Origin: Fluviicola taffensis DSM 16823 | Lineage (GTDB): Bacteria > Bacteroidota > Bacteroidia > Flavobacteriales_D > Crocinitomicaceae | Assembly (NCBI RefSeq): GCF_000194605.1 | Contig: NC_015321.1 | Span: forward strand, 4,402,001-4,466,000 | DNA: 64,000 nt | Direction of reading: 5' to 3' | Part shown: in pieces, positions 36,057 through 45,659 of the stretch | Layout: the number at the start of each line of letters is the position of its first letter | Position numbering within the stretch: the first letter of the stretch is position 1 | Notes under the pieces: model-generated | Seen by the model: only the letters and a program-made list of their open reading frames with translations | Databases searched by the model: none | What the model was told of the DNA's origin: nothing | Program-made: the position numbers and the translations under genes

Positions 36057-36593
36057 ATGAATGCAGCAAGAGATTTTCTAACAGAATTCAAATCCATTCG
36101 AAACTTCGCAGAAATAGTTCCCGTTTTAGTCAAAGACGAAGAACTAAGAACTTCTATTTTTGCAGAAATTGAATCGGAAGAATATCCATTTCCAGAATAT
36201 GCTTCTTGGATTGCTGTTCATTTTTTCGATAAACATCCTAATTTGATGACTCAAAATCAGTTCGACTCCATGATTTCTGTACTTCTGAAAACATCCAATC
36301 ATTCTGTACAACGAAATCTAACCAATGCATTGGTAAACGCACCTTTCGATTGCTCAGAAAATGGAGAAGTCCTTGATTTACTCATTGATTTTCTCCATCA
36401 ATCAGAAGCACTTCCTGCACTCAAATACCACGCGCTTCGCATGATAGAAAAACACTTTTTGCCAGCGTATCCCGAATTGATGAGAGAATTAAAAACATTA
36501 TTTGAGGTGATTTCCAATCATCCAAAAAAATCGATGCAGTCGATGGCTCGAAATTTTGATAAAAAATACCGAAAACATCCCTTTTACAACTAA
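36057..36593 (+). CDS. HEAT-like alpha-helical protein
   Basis: The 178-residue protein is entirely helical with repeats resembling HEAT or ARM units (EYASWIAVHFFDKHP, HSVQRNLTNALVNAP, LPALKYHALRMIEKHF, KSMQSMARNFDKKYR). I do not recognise a specific function; such proteins are scaffolds. It begins 3 nt after the nuclease-like gene and is followed 18 nt later by a GNAT gene, so the three are probably one transcript. Confidence 0.6.
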   Translation: MNAARDFLTEFKSIRNFAEIVPVLVKDEELRTSIFAEIESEEYPFPEYASWIAVHFFDKHPNLMTQNQFDSMISVLLKTSNHSVQRNLTNALVNAPFDCSENGEVLDLLIDFLHQSEALPALKYHALRMIEKHFLPAYPELMRELKTLFEVISNHPKKSMQSMARNFDKKYRKHPFYN

Positions 36594-36611
36594 ATAGAAA
36601 TCTCTTAAATA

Positions 36612-37049
36612 ATGGAAATTCAAGAATTAAAAACGATTGAAGAAATGTTACCTCATCTTAGCGTTCTTCAGGAATTGTATCCAAAGCTGGATTTAGAAAG
36701 CTATGAGCGCATGTTACAAGCTATGATTCCCAATAATTACGGCCAAATCGCTTTGTTTTCAGAAGGTAAATGCATTGCAATTAGCGGATATTGGTTGGGG
36801 ACAAAATTATGGTGTGGATCTTATTTAGAATTGGACAATGTCATTGTATGTGAAGCAGCAAGAGGAACTGGAGCTGGGAAATTGATTCAACAGTATTTGG
36901 AAGAAAAAGCAGTCCAGTTAAATTGCACCTTAATGGCCTTGGATGCTTATACGAATAACTTCAAAGCACATCGCTTTTATTACAATCAAGGCTATGCTCC
37001 AAAAGGATTCCATTTCATCAAAATATTGAATGAAAAAGGGTTGACTTAA
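36612..37049 (+). CDS. GNAT family N-acetyltransferase
   Basis: The 145-residue protein shows the GNAT core: LDNVIVCEAARGTGAGKLIQ (about 76-95) with the acetyl-CoA-binding R-G-T-G-A-G loop, then LDAYTNNFKAHRFYYNQGY (about 115-133). The acceptor is unknown. It converges with the large hybrid kinase gene with a 4-nt gap. Confidence 0.88.
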   Translation: MEIQELKTIEEMLPHLSVLQELYPKLDLESYERMLQAMIPNNYGQIALFSEGKCIAISGYWLGTKLWCGSYLELDNVIVCEAARGTGAGKLIQQYLEEKAVQLNCTLMALDAYTNNFKAHRFYYNQGYAPKGFHFIKILNEKGLT

Positions 37050-37053
37050 CATC

Positions 37054-40000
37054 CTAATTCAATCTACCCAATTCAATTTTAGTTACCTCATCTCGAATAG
37101 TTTTTTCACAAAGCTGAATTTGATTTACTATTTCTGAAACCAATTCTTTCATTTCTTCTTCATTCAGCGTCTCATCTTTTTCCAATTTCAACAATAAATC
37201 TGCTGTTATGTGCATCCCAAACAATCGGGCTGGACTTAAAATTTGATGTGCTTGTTTACGCAATTCAACCAAATCCCTTTCTTCATAAAACTGAATCAAA
37301 TCCAATGAATATTGCGGCATCATTTCGAGATAAGCTCCGTACATATCCAGTAAATATTCCTCACTTCCTTCTGCACGTTCCTCCAAAATAGATAGATCTA
37401 TAAATTCTATTTCATCTTCCCGCTTTTCATTTTCAATTGTTGTACTGATTCCATGATCTTGGGAACTCCATTTTACAAGCAGCTGATACAATTTTTCAGG
37501 GTTAAATGGTTTAGATATATAATCATTCATGCCAGCTTCAAGGAACTTATTTTGATCTCCAACCATTGCAGCAGCAGTAATTGCGATAATTGGAATAGAA
37601 CAAGTTGGTTCAGCAAATTTAGTTCGAATAAAAGTTGTTGCTTCCATTCCATCCATCCGTGGCATATAGTAATCCATCAAAATTAAATCAAAGCTTCTAT
37701 CTTTCAAGATTGAAATAGCATCAATGGCATTGTCAACGGTATGTACATCAACATTCCATTTGCCTAAATCATATAAAATAACGCGCTGATTGATTTTATT
37801 ATCCTCCACAAGAAGAATACGCAAGCCATGCAGGTCTTTCATCAACACGATATCTTCCTGCTTCATGTTTTTCGTTTCAACATGCTGTTTGTGCAATTCA
37901 AAATCGAGCTCAAACACAACTGTTGTTCCATTTCCTTCCTGACTAAAAAGATGAATTTCTCCTCCCAATGCCTCCACCAATGATTTAGCAATCCCAAGAC
38001 CTAAACCTGTTCCAGAAGTTGTTCGCGTTCGATGATCTTCTATCTGCATGAAATTCTCAAACACGAAATCTTGTTTGTGCGTTGGAATTCCAATACCTGT
38101 ATCTTTTATTTCAAAATGAATGCGTTCCATTCCATTTTTCTGTTCAATGGAATAAACTTTCAGTGTAATACTTCCTTCGATGGTAAACTTGATAGCATTT
38201 CCTACAATATTCAACAAGATTTGGTTTAATCGAATGGGATCACCAATGATGTAATTAGGGAGTTTTTCCGTAAACTCTAAGTTAAAACGGAGTTTTTTCT
38301 CTTCCGATCGGTATGAAATTGAAGTAGCAAACGTATTCAGTAAATCACGCAGTGAAAAACGAACATATTCAAATGTCATCTTACCTGCTCGAATCTTTGA
38401 AACGTCCAATAAGTCATTCACCACATGAAGAAGGCCATTTGCTGATGAATCTAAAGTGTCCAAAATTTCTTGTTGTGAATGAGACAACTTTTCATCATTT
38501 AATTGTCTCGTTAACCCAATGATTCCGTTCATCGGTGTTCGAATTTCATGACTCACATTTGCCAAAAAGAGTTCTTGAGTTTTCAGTGCGTTTTCAGCCT
38601 TTCTTTTTTCACGAATAGCTAATTCTCGAGCTTCCAACAAATCGGTAATATCTGTATCGACATAAACCAAAAATTTCAATTCATCTTGCTCGTCAAAAAC
38701 CGGAGTTAGAGAAGTCTGAATGTACTTTTGTTCCTGATTCTTCAATTCCTTAAATGATTGAAAGATGATTGACTCTTTCTCATCTACCGCTTTCTCAATA
38801 AAGGAAGATAATTCAGCACGGGTTAAACCGCTTGCATTGTAAATACTAGTTCCTTTACTTTCTAAAAATTCCTCCGAAGAATTCCATCCATACAAACGTA
38901 CAAATCCTTCATTTATCCATGAAATAATTCCATGTGCATTCGTAATAGTGATTCCATTATTGGTATTACTAGCAACAATCGATAATCGCTCTAACTCTTT
39001 GTTTTTGGATAAAATAAGTTGATTAGATGAAACCCTGTCTTTGTATCGAACATAAATAAAAATCAACAAGGCAATCAATAAGGCTATACTTCCGATTAAT
39101 AAATTTCGAATAACCACCTGGTTTTCATTATTATCGCTTTGCAATAACTTATTCCGATTCAAAATCGCGATTTCTTCGTTTTTCTTGTTTAAGTCATACA
39201 AGAACTGAAGTCGAATCAATTCCTTGGCATTTTCATCATTACTATTTTCCTCGAACTTTAAATTGTATCGAAGTCTGTATTCATAAGCAGCCTTATAATT
39301 CCCTTTCAAGCTTTCCAATTCTGAATAATATTCATAGAAATACTTGTATTCTGACAAAAACTGAAACCGTTTAATATAAGTCTCATATTCTTTTAATAGT
39401 TCTTCAGCATCATTTACTCTCTTGGAAAAAAGGTAAGATTTCAGCAATAATCGACAATTACTAAAAATATAATCTGGCAAAGCTTGTCTCACATAAATTA
39501 CTCGAGAATAATCCAAATATTTCTTCAAACTATCAACTTTCCCCTCTAACCCATAAGCCTCTCCAAAATTTGAATATCCAACTGCATGGCTCAAAGTATC
39601 ATTTAAGTTTAATGAACCGTAGATGCATTTTAAAGCATAATTTCTACTAATTTCTAAATCTGTTTCTCTTTTTAGAATTTTATAATAAATCAAATATAGA
39701 TTTGAGAGATTGTTATTACACTGCAAAATGGTGCGACTTCGTTTTTTTGTTTTTGCTTCTAGTAAGATTGATTTATAAACTTTCTTCGCTTCATCTAAAT
39801 ACCAGGTACTGCTTTTTTCAGAGCCATAATCCGTCAAACAATGTCCAACATAATTTTTACTTTCTAAAAAACCCGTTAAATCTTTTGCCTTTTGATATGA
39901 TTTCATAGCTGCTTCAAAGTGATTTCGTGCTTTTAACAAAACATCAAGTTCCTTAAAAATCCAGCCGATAATGAATTGTGCTTCACCAATTCGAGAGTTG

Positions 40001-40323
40001 TTTTCTGTTGCTTGAGCAAAAGAAAGTGCTTGATAAGCGGTGTTTATTGCAGATTTATAATCACCACTTTGCATTTGAGCAGAACTAAGGTCTATCAATA
40101 TTCGATGTTTTAGTCCCTTATTGGAAGTAGCTTCTGGAAGTAAAATCGCTACTTTCAAAATACGAATACTCTCATGAATATTCGTGCTTTCTAACTTTCT
40201 GGAAATGTCAATTAATTTAGTTACTGAAATTTTCGAATAATCCAGTGAATCTGCAAAAGCCTGCGGTACAAAGAACAGCAAAAACAGCAAAAACGGATAA
40301 AATTTCTTACGCGCCTCAGTCAT
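37054..40323 (-). CDS. TPR-PAS hybrid histidine kinase with REC and HPt domains
   Basis: The 1089-residue membrane protein has a signal or anchor (7-24), TPR-like repeats in the periplasm (about 30-370), a membrane helix at about 405-427, a PAS/PAC domain (about 440-565), HisKA with His592 (ANVSHEIRTPMNGIIGL), HATPase (about 690-805), a receiver with Asp884 (LILMDYYMPRMDG) and a C-terminal HPt domain with His1026 (RKQAHQILSPARLFG). It carries a complete internal phosphorelay. No separate output regulator is adjacent. The 212-bp gap to the divergent M1 peptidase gene holds no further gene. Confidence 0.93.
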   Translation of the reverse strand: MTEARKKFYPFLLFLLFFVPQAFADSLDYSKISVTKLIDISRKLESTNIHESIRILKVAILLPEATSNKGLKHRILIDLSSAQMQSGDYKSAINTAYQALSFAQATENNSRIGEAQFIIGWIFKELDVLLKARNHFEAAMKSYQKAKDLTGFLESKNYVGHCLTDYGSEKSSTWYLDEAKKVYKSILLEAKTKKRSRTILQCNNNLSNLYLIYYKILKRETDLEISRNYALKCIYGSLNLNDTLSHAVGYSNFGEAYGLEGKVDSLKKYLDYSRVIYVRQALPDYIFSNCRLLLKSYLFSKRVNDAEELLKEYETYIKRFQFLSEYKYFYEYYSELESLKGNYKAAYEYRLRYNLKFEENSNDENAKELIRLQFLYDLNKKNEEIAILNRNKLLQSDNNENQVVIRNLLIGSIALLIALLIFIYVRYKDRVSSNQLILSKNKELERLSIVASNTNNGITITNAHGIISWINEGFVRLYGWNSSEEFLESKGTSIYNASGLTRAELSSFIEKAVDEKESIIFQSFKELKNQEQKYIQTSLTPVFDEQDELKFLVYVDTDITDLLEARELAIREKRKAENALKTQELFLANVSHEIRTPMNGIIGLTRQLNDEKLSHSQQEILDTLDSSANGLLHVVNDLLDVSKIRAGKMTFEYVRFSLRDLLNTFATSISYRSEEKKLRFNLEFTEKLPNYIIGDPIRLNQILLNIVGNAIKFTIEGSITLKVYSIEQKNGMERIHFEIKDTGIGIPTHKQDFVFENFMQIEDHRTRTTSGTGLGLGIAKSLVEALGGEIHLFSQEGNGTTVVFELDFELHKQHVETKNMKQEDIVLMKDLHGLRILLVEDNKINQRVILYDLGKWNVDVHTVDNAIDAISILKDRSFDLILMDYYMPRMDGMEATTFIRTKFAEPTCSIPIIAITAAAMVGDQNKFLEAGMNDYISKPFNPEKLYQLLVKWSSQDHGISTTIENEKREDEIEFIDLSILEERAEGSEEYLLDMYGAYLEMMPQYSLDLIQFYEERDLVELRKQAHQILSPARLFGMHITADLLLKLEKDETLNEEEMKELVSEIVNQIQLCEKTIRDEVTKIELGRLN

Positions 40324-40535
40324 AGTAAAAAATATTCATCTCTTTGAAAGACAGAGAATTAATGTGAAAATAACAATTATTATTCATCTGGAATTAGAGA
40401 AGTATTAAAAAGACATCTAAAATGAGTAATTCAAGCGTTACAGTAAATGAATCAGGTATTTGGCTACCTATTTTTCCAATTTCACTTCATTAATGATAAC
40501 TATTCCTTAAATTCGAAATTCGATAAAATAAAACT

Positions 40536-42500
40536 ATGAAAAACAAAATTCTCCTCTCTCTCCTTTTCCTTCCATTTTTTCAATTTGCACAAGATTCTCA
40601 AGGATCATGCTCTTCCATTAAAAAGCATAATCATTCTCACTTAAAAAGCAATACATTCACTGTTACACAAATTGCTCAAACGGAGCTTTATGATGTTCAC
40701 TATTACTTTTTGAACCTAAATATGACAAATCTGTCGACCACTCTTTCTGGATCGGCTGAAATACATGCAAAAGCGCGCGTAAATTTGGACACAGCTTTGG
40801 TAGAACTTTACAATTCATTCACTATTTCATCTATCGAAGTTGATGGTACTCCTGTTTCTTATAACAGACAAAATAGTGCATTGAAAATTCCAATCAATAA
40901 ATTACTTGGTCAAAACTTTGTAATCCGTGTGAATTACAGTGGAACACCTCCAACTTCAGCGACAAATCCACTAGGTGGAGGTGGAATGACCAATGCAAGT
41001 TCACCCTCTTGGGGAAATCAAGTAACTTGGTCTTTGTCTGAACCATTTTCAGCGTATGAATGGTTCCCTGTAAAACAATCCTTAAAGGACAAGGCTGATA
41101 GTTGTTCTGTCTGGGTCACGGTTCCTTCCAATTGTAAAGCAGGTTCCAACGGTCTTCTTCAACAAGTGGTGGATTTAGGAAATGGAACACATCGCTTTGA
41201 GTGGAAACACAAACATCCAATTGATTATTATTTAATTTCAGTGGCAGTTGCCAAGTATGTGGAATACAACGTTACAGCGAATCCAGCAGGTTCAGGTCCT
41301 GTATTGATTCAAAACTTCATCTACGATAATCCAGGAACTTTACCGAATTTCCAAAACGATATTGACGAAACAGTGGATTTCATAGAATTGTATGCCGATT
41401 TATATGGTCCTTATCCATTCGCTGACGAAAAATACGGGCATTGTATGGCTCCAATTTCAGGTGGGATGGAACATCAAACAATGACCACACAAGGTTTTTT
41501 CAATCCAACACTTACTGCACATGAATTGGCTCACCAATGGTTTGGAGATCATGTAACATGCTCTTCATGGGCAGATATTTGGGTAAACGAAGGGTTTGCT
41601 TCTTATTCCGAATACATCATGTTAGAAAATTTATATCCTGGTGACGAACTTCAAGACATGCTCGATAAGCATTCCAATATTATGTCGCAAACAGGAGGTT
41701 CCGTTTGGGTACAAGATTCATTAAACGATGGAAGTATTTTCTCTGAAAGATTGGTTTACAACAAAGGCGCTGCAATTGTGCATACTTTGCGTTTTTTAGT
41801 CGGTAATGACCAAGTATTTTTCGATGCTTTAAAAAACTTTCAAGTCATCTATGCTGATTCAGTTGCTTCAGCAATCCAATTAATTGATGTAGTCGAAAAT
41901 GAAAGCGGCTTAGATTTCACCAATTATACCGAAGAATGGTATTTTGGCCAAGGATACCCAACCTACTCTGTTCGTTGGAATACCGTTGGAAACGATTTAC
42001 TACTAGAAATCAATCAAACAACTTCCAGACCAGCAATTACCCCTTTGTTTACAAATGATTTGGAATTGTTATTTGATCGAACAACTGCTGCTGACACAAC
42101 TATTCGCTTTCAAATTACTGGAACTCAAAATCAGTTTATTATTCCAAATGCAGCTGATTTTGTCAACATTACGAAAATTGATCCGAATAACTGGATCTGC
42201 AATAAGTCAAATGGAATTGTAAAAGACGCAAATTTTACTGCTGGCATAAAAGAAAATCCAAACAGACCAAGCATTTCGATTTATCCAAATCCAACGAATG
42301 GACCAATTACTATTGAAATGGCAAATCATTGGGGCGATTTTCACTTGGCGCTTATGGATCACAAGGGAGGTTTAATTCTTTCCAAGGATTTCACTAGTTG
42401 GACCACACTTGATTTGAAAGAATACGCTCAAGGAACATACATTTTACAAGTAACAGATATTAAATCTGGAGAAGTGTTTTCCAAATTGATTAAGAGATAA
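40536..42500 (+). CDS. M1 family metallopeptidase with T9SS sorting domain
   Basis: The 654-residue exoprotein has a signal peptide (1-18, ending QFAQ), the M1 aminopeptidase N-like beta domain, the substrate-binding ISGGMEHQTM (a G-G-M-E-H variant of GxMEN), zinc site HELAHQW with His329, Glu330 and His333, third ligand Glu352 (WVNEGFASY), and a C-terminal type A sorting domain (ISIYPNPTNGPITIEM ... GTYILQVTD) at about 575-654. It should be exported by T9SS and cleave N-terminal residues from peptides outside the cell. A terminator follows. Confidence 0.93.
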   Translation: MKNKILLSLLFLPFFQFAQDSQGSCSSIKKHNHSHLKSNTFTVTQIAQTELYDVHYYFLNLNMTNLSTTLSGSAEIHAKARVNLDTALVELYNSFTISSIEVDGTPVSYNRQNSALKIPINKLLGQNFVIRVNYSGTPPTSATNPLGGGGMTNASSPSWGNQVTWSLSEPFSAYEWFPVKQSLKDKADSCSVWVTVPSNCKAGSNGLLQQVVDLGNGTHRFEWKHKHPIDYYLISVAVAKYVEYNVTANPAGSGPVLIQNFIYDNPGTLPNFQNDIDETVDFIELYADLYGPYPFADEKYGHCMAPISGGMEHQTMTTQGFFNPTLTAHELAHQWFGDHVTCSSWADIWVNEGFASYSEYIMLENLYPGDELQDMLDKHSNIMSQTGGSVWVQDSLNDGSIFSERLVYNKGAAIVHTLRFLVGNDQVFFDALKNFQVIYADSVASAIQLIDVVENESGLDFTNYTEEWYFGQGYPTYSVRWNTVGNDLLLEINQTTSRPAITPLFTNDLELLFDRTTAADTTIRFQITGTQNQFIIPNAADFVNITKIDPNNWICNKSNGIVKDANFTAGIKENPNRPSISIYPNPTNGPITIEMANHWGDFHLALMDHKGGLILSKDFTSWTTLDLKEYAQGTYILQVTDIKSGEVFSKLIKR

Positions 42501-42522
42501 TTCATTCAAAACTCATTTTGAT

Positions 42523-42557
42523 AAACCACTTATTCGTTGATGGATAAGTGGTTTTTT
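42523..42557 (+). terminator. Rho-independent terminator after the M1 peptidase
   Basis: AACCACTTAT (42524-42533) pairs with ATAAGTGGTT (42544-42553), 10-nt loop, followed by TTTT. Confidence 0.85.
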
Positions 42558-42649
42558 GATTTAGCAGATTCTGATAACATTAATTAATCACAATTTATGA
42601 TTCACCTTTCCAAAATCATCCCTAATTTTACGGAACTAAAAAACATTAC

Positions 42650-43090
42650 ATGAAAAAGATAGCTTTATTACTATTAGTTAGTTTTGGAATGGTTGCATTA
42701 GCTAACCAAACACTTGCTCAAAGCAAAATGCAAGACTGGGCTGAATTGAAAGAGTTCCACAAAGTGATGGCTCAAACATTCCACCCAAGTGAGGAAGGAA
42801 ATTTGGAACCCATTAAAACAAGAATTGGAGAAATGGTTGAAAAAGCGAAAGCACTTCAAGCATCTAAATTCCCTGCAGATTTCGACAACGAAAAAGTGAA
42901 GAAAGCAGTTGCTCAATTGGTAACAGATAGCCAAAAATTACAAACTGAAATCAAAGATGGTGCTAGTGATAAAAAAATCACCAAAGCAATCTCAGCATTA
43001 CACGATGTATTTCATGAAATCGTAGGACTTTGTTCTGCAACAGAAGATCATGGTCATGAGCACAAAGAAGGTGACGGACATAATCACTAA
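42650..43090 (+). CDS. Periplasmic helical protein with His-rich tail
   Basis: The 146-residue protein has a signal peptide (1-23, ending LAQ), a helical body (EFHKVMAQTFHPSEEGNLEP; IGEMVEKAKALQASKFPADF) and a histidine-rich C-terminus (HDVFHEIVGLC, then DHGHEHKEGDGHNH). The body resembles four-helix periplasmic metal-associated proteins, and the tail suggests binding of zinc, copper or nickel. I know no exact family. A terminator follows and the sulfate cluster converges on it. Confidence 0.7.
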   Translation: MKKIALLLLVSFGMVALANQTLAQSKMQDWAELKEFHKVMAQTFHPSEEGNLEPIKTRIGEMVEKAKALQASKFPADFDNEKVKKAVAQLVTDSQKLQTEIKDGASDKKITKAISALHDVFHEIVGLCSATEDHGHEHKEGDGHNH

Positions 43091-43107
43091 GAATATTCAA
43101 ACAACTA

Positions 43108-43145
43108 AAAAATCCCTTCCTTGTTCTTACAGGAGGGGATTTTTG
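43108..43145. terminator. Bidirectional terminator
   Basis: AAAAAATCCCTTCCT pairs with AGGAGGGGATTTTT with one G-T pair. The A run on the left and T run on the right serve both the His-rich gene and the end of the leftward sulfur cluster. Confidence 0.75.
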
Positions 43146-43166
43146 TTTCATGTCAGTTCCGAACCT

Positions 43167-44177
43167 CTAGAAGCCATTAACTCCATTTACGGTAGTGTAT
43201 TTCAGAATATTCTTTTTATCTGGATGGATGCGTGCAAAGGCAGATTGAACAGCCAAAGTTCCCTCATGAAAACCACACAGAATCAACTTCAATTTGTTCT
43301 CATACGTATTGACATCACCAATGGCATAAATTCCGGGAATATTTGTTGAATAATCCAGTGTATTCACCTTGACAGCACTTTTCTCTATCTCCAATCCCCA
43401 ATCAGCGATTGGCCCCAAAGATGGTTTCAATCCAAACAAAGGAATGAAATGATCTGCCTTTGTAACAATCTCTCCATTTTTTGAATGACTAATTACAACT
43501 TCTTCCAAACTTGTACCACCTTTTAAATCTGTCACTTCAGCTTCTGTGATTAAGGAAATTTTCCCAGAATCAGCCATATCAATCACTTTCTGCACTGAAT
43601 CCAAATGTCCGCGGAACGAGGCGCTTCGATGTACCAAAGTGACTTCCGAAGCAATGTTGTTTTCAGCTAAATAAATAGACCAATCCAAAGCGGAATCACC
43701 ACCACCAGCAATCACACATTTCTTTCCCCTGAAAACTTCCGGATCTTTAATGATGTAATCAACTCCTTTTTCTTCAAAAGACCCGATGCTTTCAATCGGC
43801 GGTTTTCTAGGTTCAAAAACACCCAATCCACCAGCAATCATAACGATTGGCGCTTTGTGTTGCGTTCCTTTGACAGTAGAAACAATAAACGATTCGTCAG
43901 CTTGCTTTTCAATAGTACTTGCTGCTTCTCCCAATGTGAAACCAGGTTTGAAAGGCGCTCCCTGCTCCATCAGGTTATTCACCAAATCACCAGCCAAAAC
44001 AGAAGCAAAGCCCGGAATATCATAAATCGGTTTTTTTGGATAGATTTCAGAACATTGTCCACCTGGCTGTGGCAAAGAATCAATTAAATGACAACGCAGC
44101 TTTAATAATCCAGCTTCAAATACAGTAAAAAGCCCTACAGGACCCGCTCCAATGATAATGATATCTGTTTCAATCAT
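43167..44177 (-). CDS. Ferredoxin--NADP+ reductase-like flavoprotein (YumC type)
   Basis: From ATG 44177 the product is 336 residues: FAD site IIIIGAGPVGLFTVFEAG (about 6-23), CSEIYPKKPIYDIPGF, NADPH site CVIAGGGDSALDWSIYLA (about 155-172) and IPGIYAIGDVNTYE near the end. It lacks the CxxC of thioredoxin reductases, matching the YumC-type ferredoxin/flavodoxin-NADP+ reductases. As last gene of the sulfur cluster it probably supplies electrons through ferredoxin to the siroheme sulfite reductase. The frame extends upstream to 44204 but that start would lie next to a tandem repeat. Confidence 0.88.
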   Translation of the reverse strand: MIETDIIIIGAGPVGLFTVFEAGLLKLRCHLIDSLPQPGGQCSEIYPKKPIYDIPGFASVLAGDLVNNLMEQGAPFKPGFTLGEAASTIEKQADESFIVSTVKGTQHKAPIVMIAGGLGVFEPRKPPIESIGSFEEKGVDYIIKDPEVFRGKKCVIAGGGDSALDWSIYLAENNIASEVTLVHRSASFRGHLDSVQKVIDMADSGKISLITEAEVTDLKGGTSLEEVVISHSKNGEIVTKADHFIPLFGLKPSLGPIADWGLEIEKSAVKVNTLDYSTNIPGIYAIGDVNTYENKLKLILCGFHEGTLAVQSAFARIHPDKKNILKYTTVNGVNGF

Positions 44178-44200
44178 AATTTTGTTATTTCTAAATTGTT

Positions 44201-44260
44201 TCAATAGTTCAATAGTTCAATAGTTCAATAGTTCAATAGTTCAATAGTTCAATAGTTCAA
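44201..44260. repeat. Tandem repeat, 8-bp unit TCAATAGT, about 7.5 copies
   Basis: The 60-bp block is a perfect array of the 8-bp unit, between cysN and the reductase gene. It is outside both coding regions and begins 24 bp from the reductase start. Copy-number change by slipped-strand mispairing would alter the spacing between the two genes. Confidence 0.95.
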
Positions 44261-44312
44261 ATACTATTTCATTTTAAACTTTTTGAGCCTCTTTGAACAT
44301 TGGTTGAACTTT

Positions 44313-45554
44313 CTAAATGACTCCTGCTGCCACTGTTTGATTCGTGTTTTCATTGATTAGAATAAAAGCTCCCGTTTTCGGCAATTGTTTGAATAAGTCG
44401 AAACTAACTCCGTCTGCAGTTTTAATGGAAACCTTTGCCAATTCATTTAAGTGAAGACTCCCATCACTTCCAAGATCTTGAAAACTGTGAATGTCAATCT
44501 TCGAATGAATTTCTTTGATCATTGCTTTTGTGCGAAAACTATTTTGCTGCAATAAAAATTTTTGTCCTGAATTAAATGCAAAGCTATCCATCCAACAAAT
44601 CGTAGCATGCAATGACTTCTCGGTTTGAGGAAGTTCATTTCTAGGGACAATGGTATTCCCTCGACTGATGTCCAAATTATCCTCCAAATGCAAAACAACC
44701 GGTTGGTTTTTCACCGCAGTCTCTACTTCCTTCAAATTAGACTCTATTTTACTTATTCGTGTTTGTGCTCCAGAAGGTAAAATGGTCACCTCATCTCCTA
44801 CCTGAAAGTGTCCGCTCAAGACACTTCCCGCATAACCTCTGTAATCATGCAATGCTTCCGTTTGGGGACGAATGACAATCTGTACCTGAAAGCGTGATTT
44901 CTCTTTCAAATTTCCATCATCCATTTCTACTGTTTCCAAATACTCCAATAAAGGCAATCCCTTATACCAGCTCAGTTTTTCTGAACGATAAACCACATTA
45001 TCACCAGCTAAAGCGGAAGTTGGGATAAAATCGACCTGTTTCAAACCGATTAGTTCTGCAAATGCTTGATACTCGGAAACAATTTCATTGAAACGATCTT
45101 CACTGTAAGCCACCAAATCCATTTTATTGATACACAACAATACCTTTGGAATTCCAAGTGTTGCAGAGATAATGCTGTGCCGTTTCGTTTGATCCGTAAT
45201 GCCATTTCGTGCATCCACCAGAACAATTGCCAACTGCGCTGTTGAAGCTCCTGTGAACATGTTCCGCGTGTATTGTGCATGTCCAGGAGTATCTGCAATG
45301 ATAAACTTGCGTTTGTCCGTAGAAAAATACTTGTAAGCCACGTCGATTGTAATCCCTTGTTCTCGTTCTGCACGTAAACCATCTGTCAATAAAGCCAAAT
45401 CGATTGTAGTGTTATCACCAGTTGTTTTACTCTGACGAGTCAGTGTTTCTATAATATCAGTAGAAATTGATTCACTATCGTAAAGTAAGCGCCCGATTAA
45501 GGTACTCTTTCCATCGTCTACATTTCCTGCCGTAAAAAATCGTAATAAATCCAT
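44313..45554 (-). CDS. cysN: Sulfate adenylyltransferase subunit 1 (GTPase)
   Basis: CysN is the GTPase that drives ATP sulfurylase, making adenosine 5'-phosphosulfate (APS) from sulfate. The 413-residue protein is EF-Tu-like: P loop AGNVDDGKSTLIGRLL (about 9-24), switch II DTPGHAQYTRNM (about 88-99), NKMDL (about 143-147), then two beta-barrel domains. It has no fused APS kinase domain. It follows cysD on the same strand after 105 nt. Confidence 0.95.
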   Translation of the reverse strand: MDLLRFFTAGNVDDGKSTLIGRLLYDSESISTDIIETLTRQSKTTGDNTTIDLALLTDGLRAEREQGITIDVAYKYFSTDKRKFIIADTPGHAQYTRNMFTGASTAQLAIVLVDARNGITDQTKRHSIISATLGIPKVLLCINKMDLVAYSEDRFNEIVSEYQAFAELIGLKQVDFIPTSALAGDNVVYRSEKLSWYKGLPLLEYLETVEMDDGNLKEKSRFQVQIVIRPQTEALHDYRGYAGSVLSGHFQVGDEVTILPSGAQTRISKIESNLKEVETAVKNQPVVLHLEDNLDISRGNTIVPRNELPQTEKSLHATICWMDSFAFNSGQKFLLQQNSFRTKAMIKEIHSKIDIHSFQDLGSDGSLHLNELAKVSIKTADGVSFDLFKQLPKTGAFILINENTNQTVAAGVI

Positions 45555-45601
45555 TTTTTTTAAAATTATGTATTATCAATGTTGAATCCTCCCCCCTCAA
45601 T

Positions 45602-45616
45602 CCCCTTCCAAAGGGG
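45602..45616. repeat. Short C/G-rich hairpin between cysD and cysN
   Basis: CCCCTT pairs with AAGGGG around CCA within TCCCCTTCCAAAGGGGGA. It is preceded by a C-rich run. On the leftward transcript it could pause or process the cysD-cysN mRNA, but no U tract follows. Similar C-rich/G-rich words are common between Bacteroidota genes. Confidence 0.45.
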
Positions 45617-45659
45617 GAAGCTAGATCCTATTTCAAAATTGATAATTGCTAATTAACAC

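Noticed and set aside
38032-39908. Rightward frames inside the hybrid kinase gene
   Set aside because: They overlap a full-length, motif-complete kinase on the other strand and show no domain of their own.
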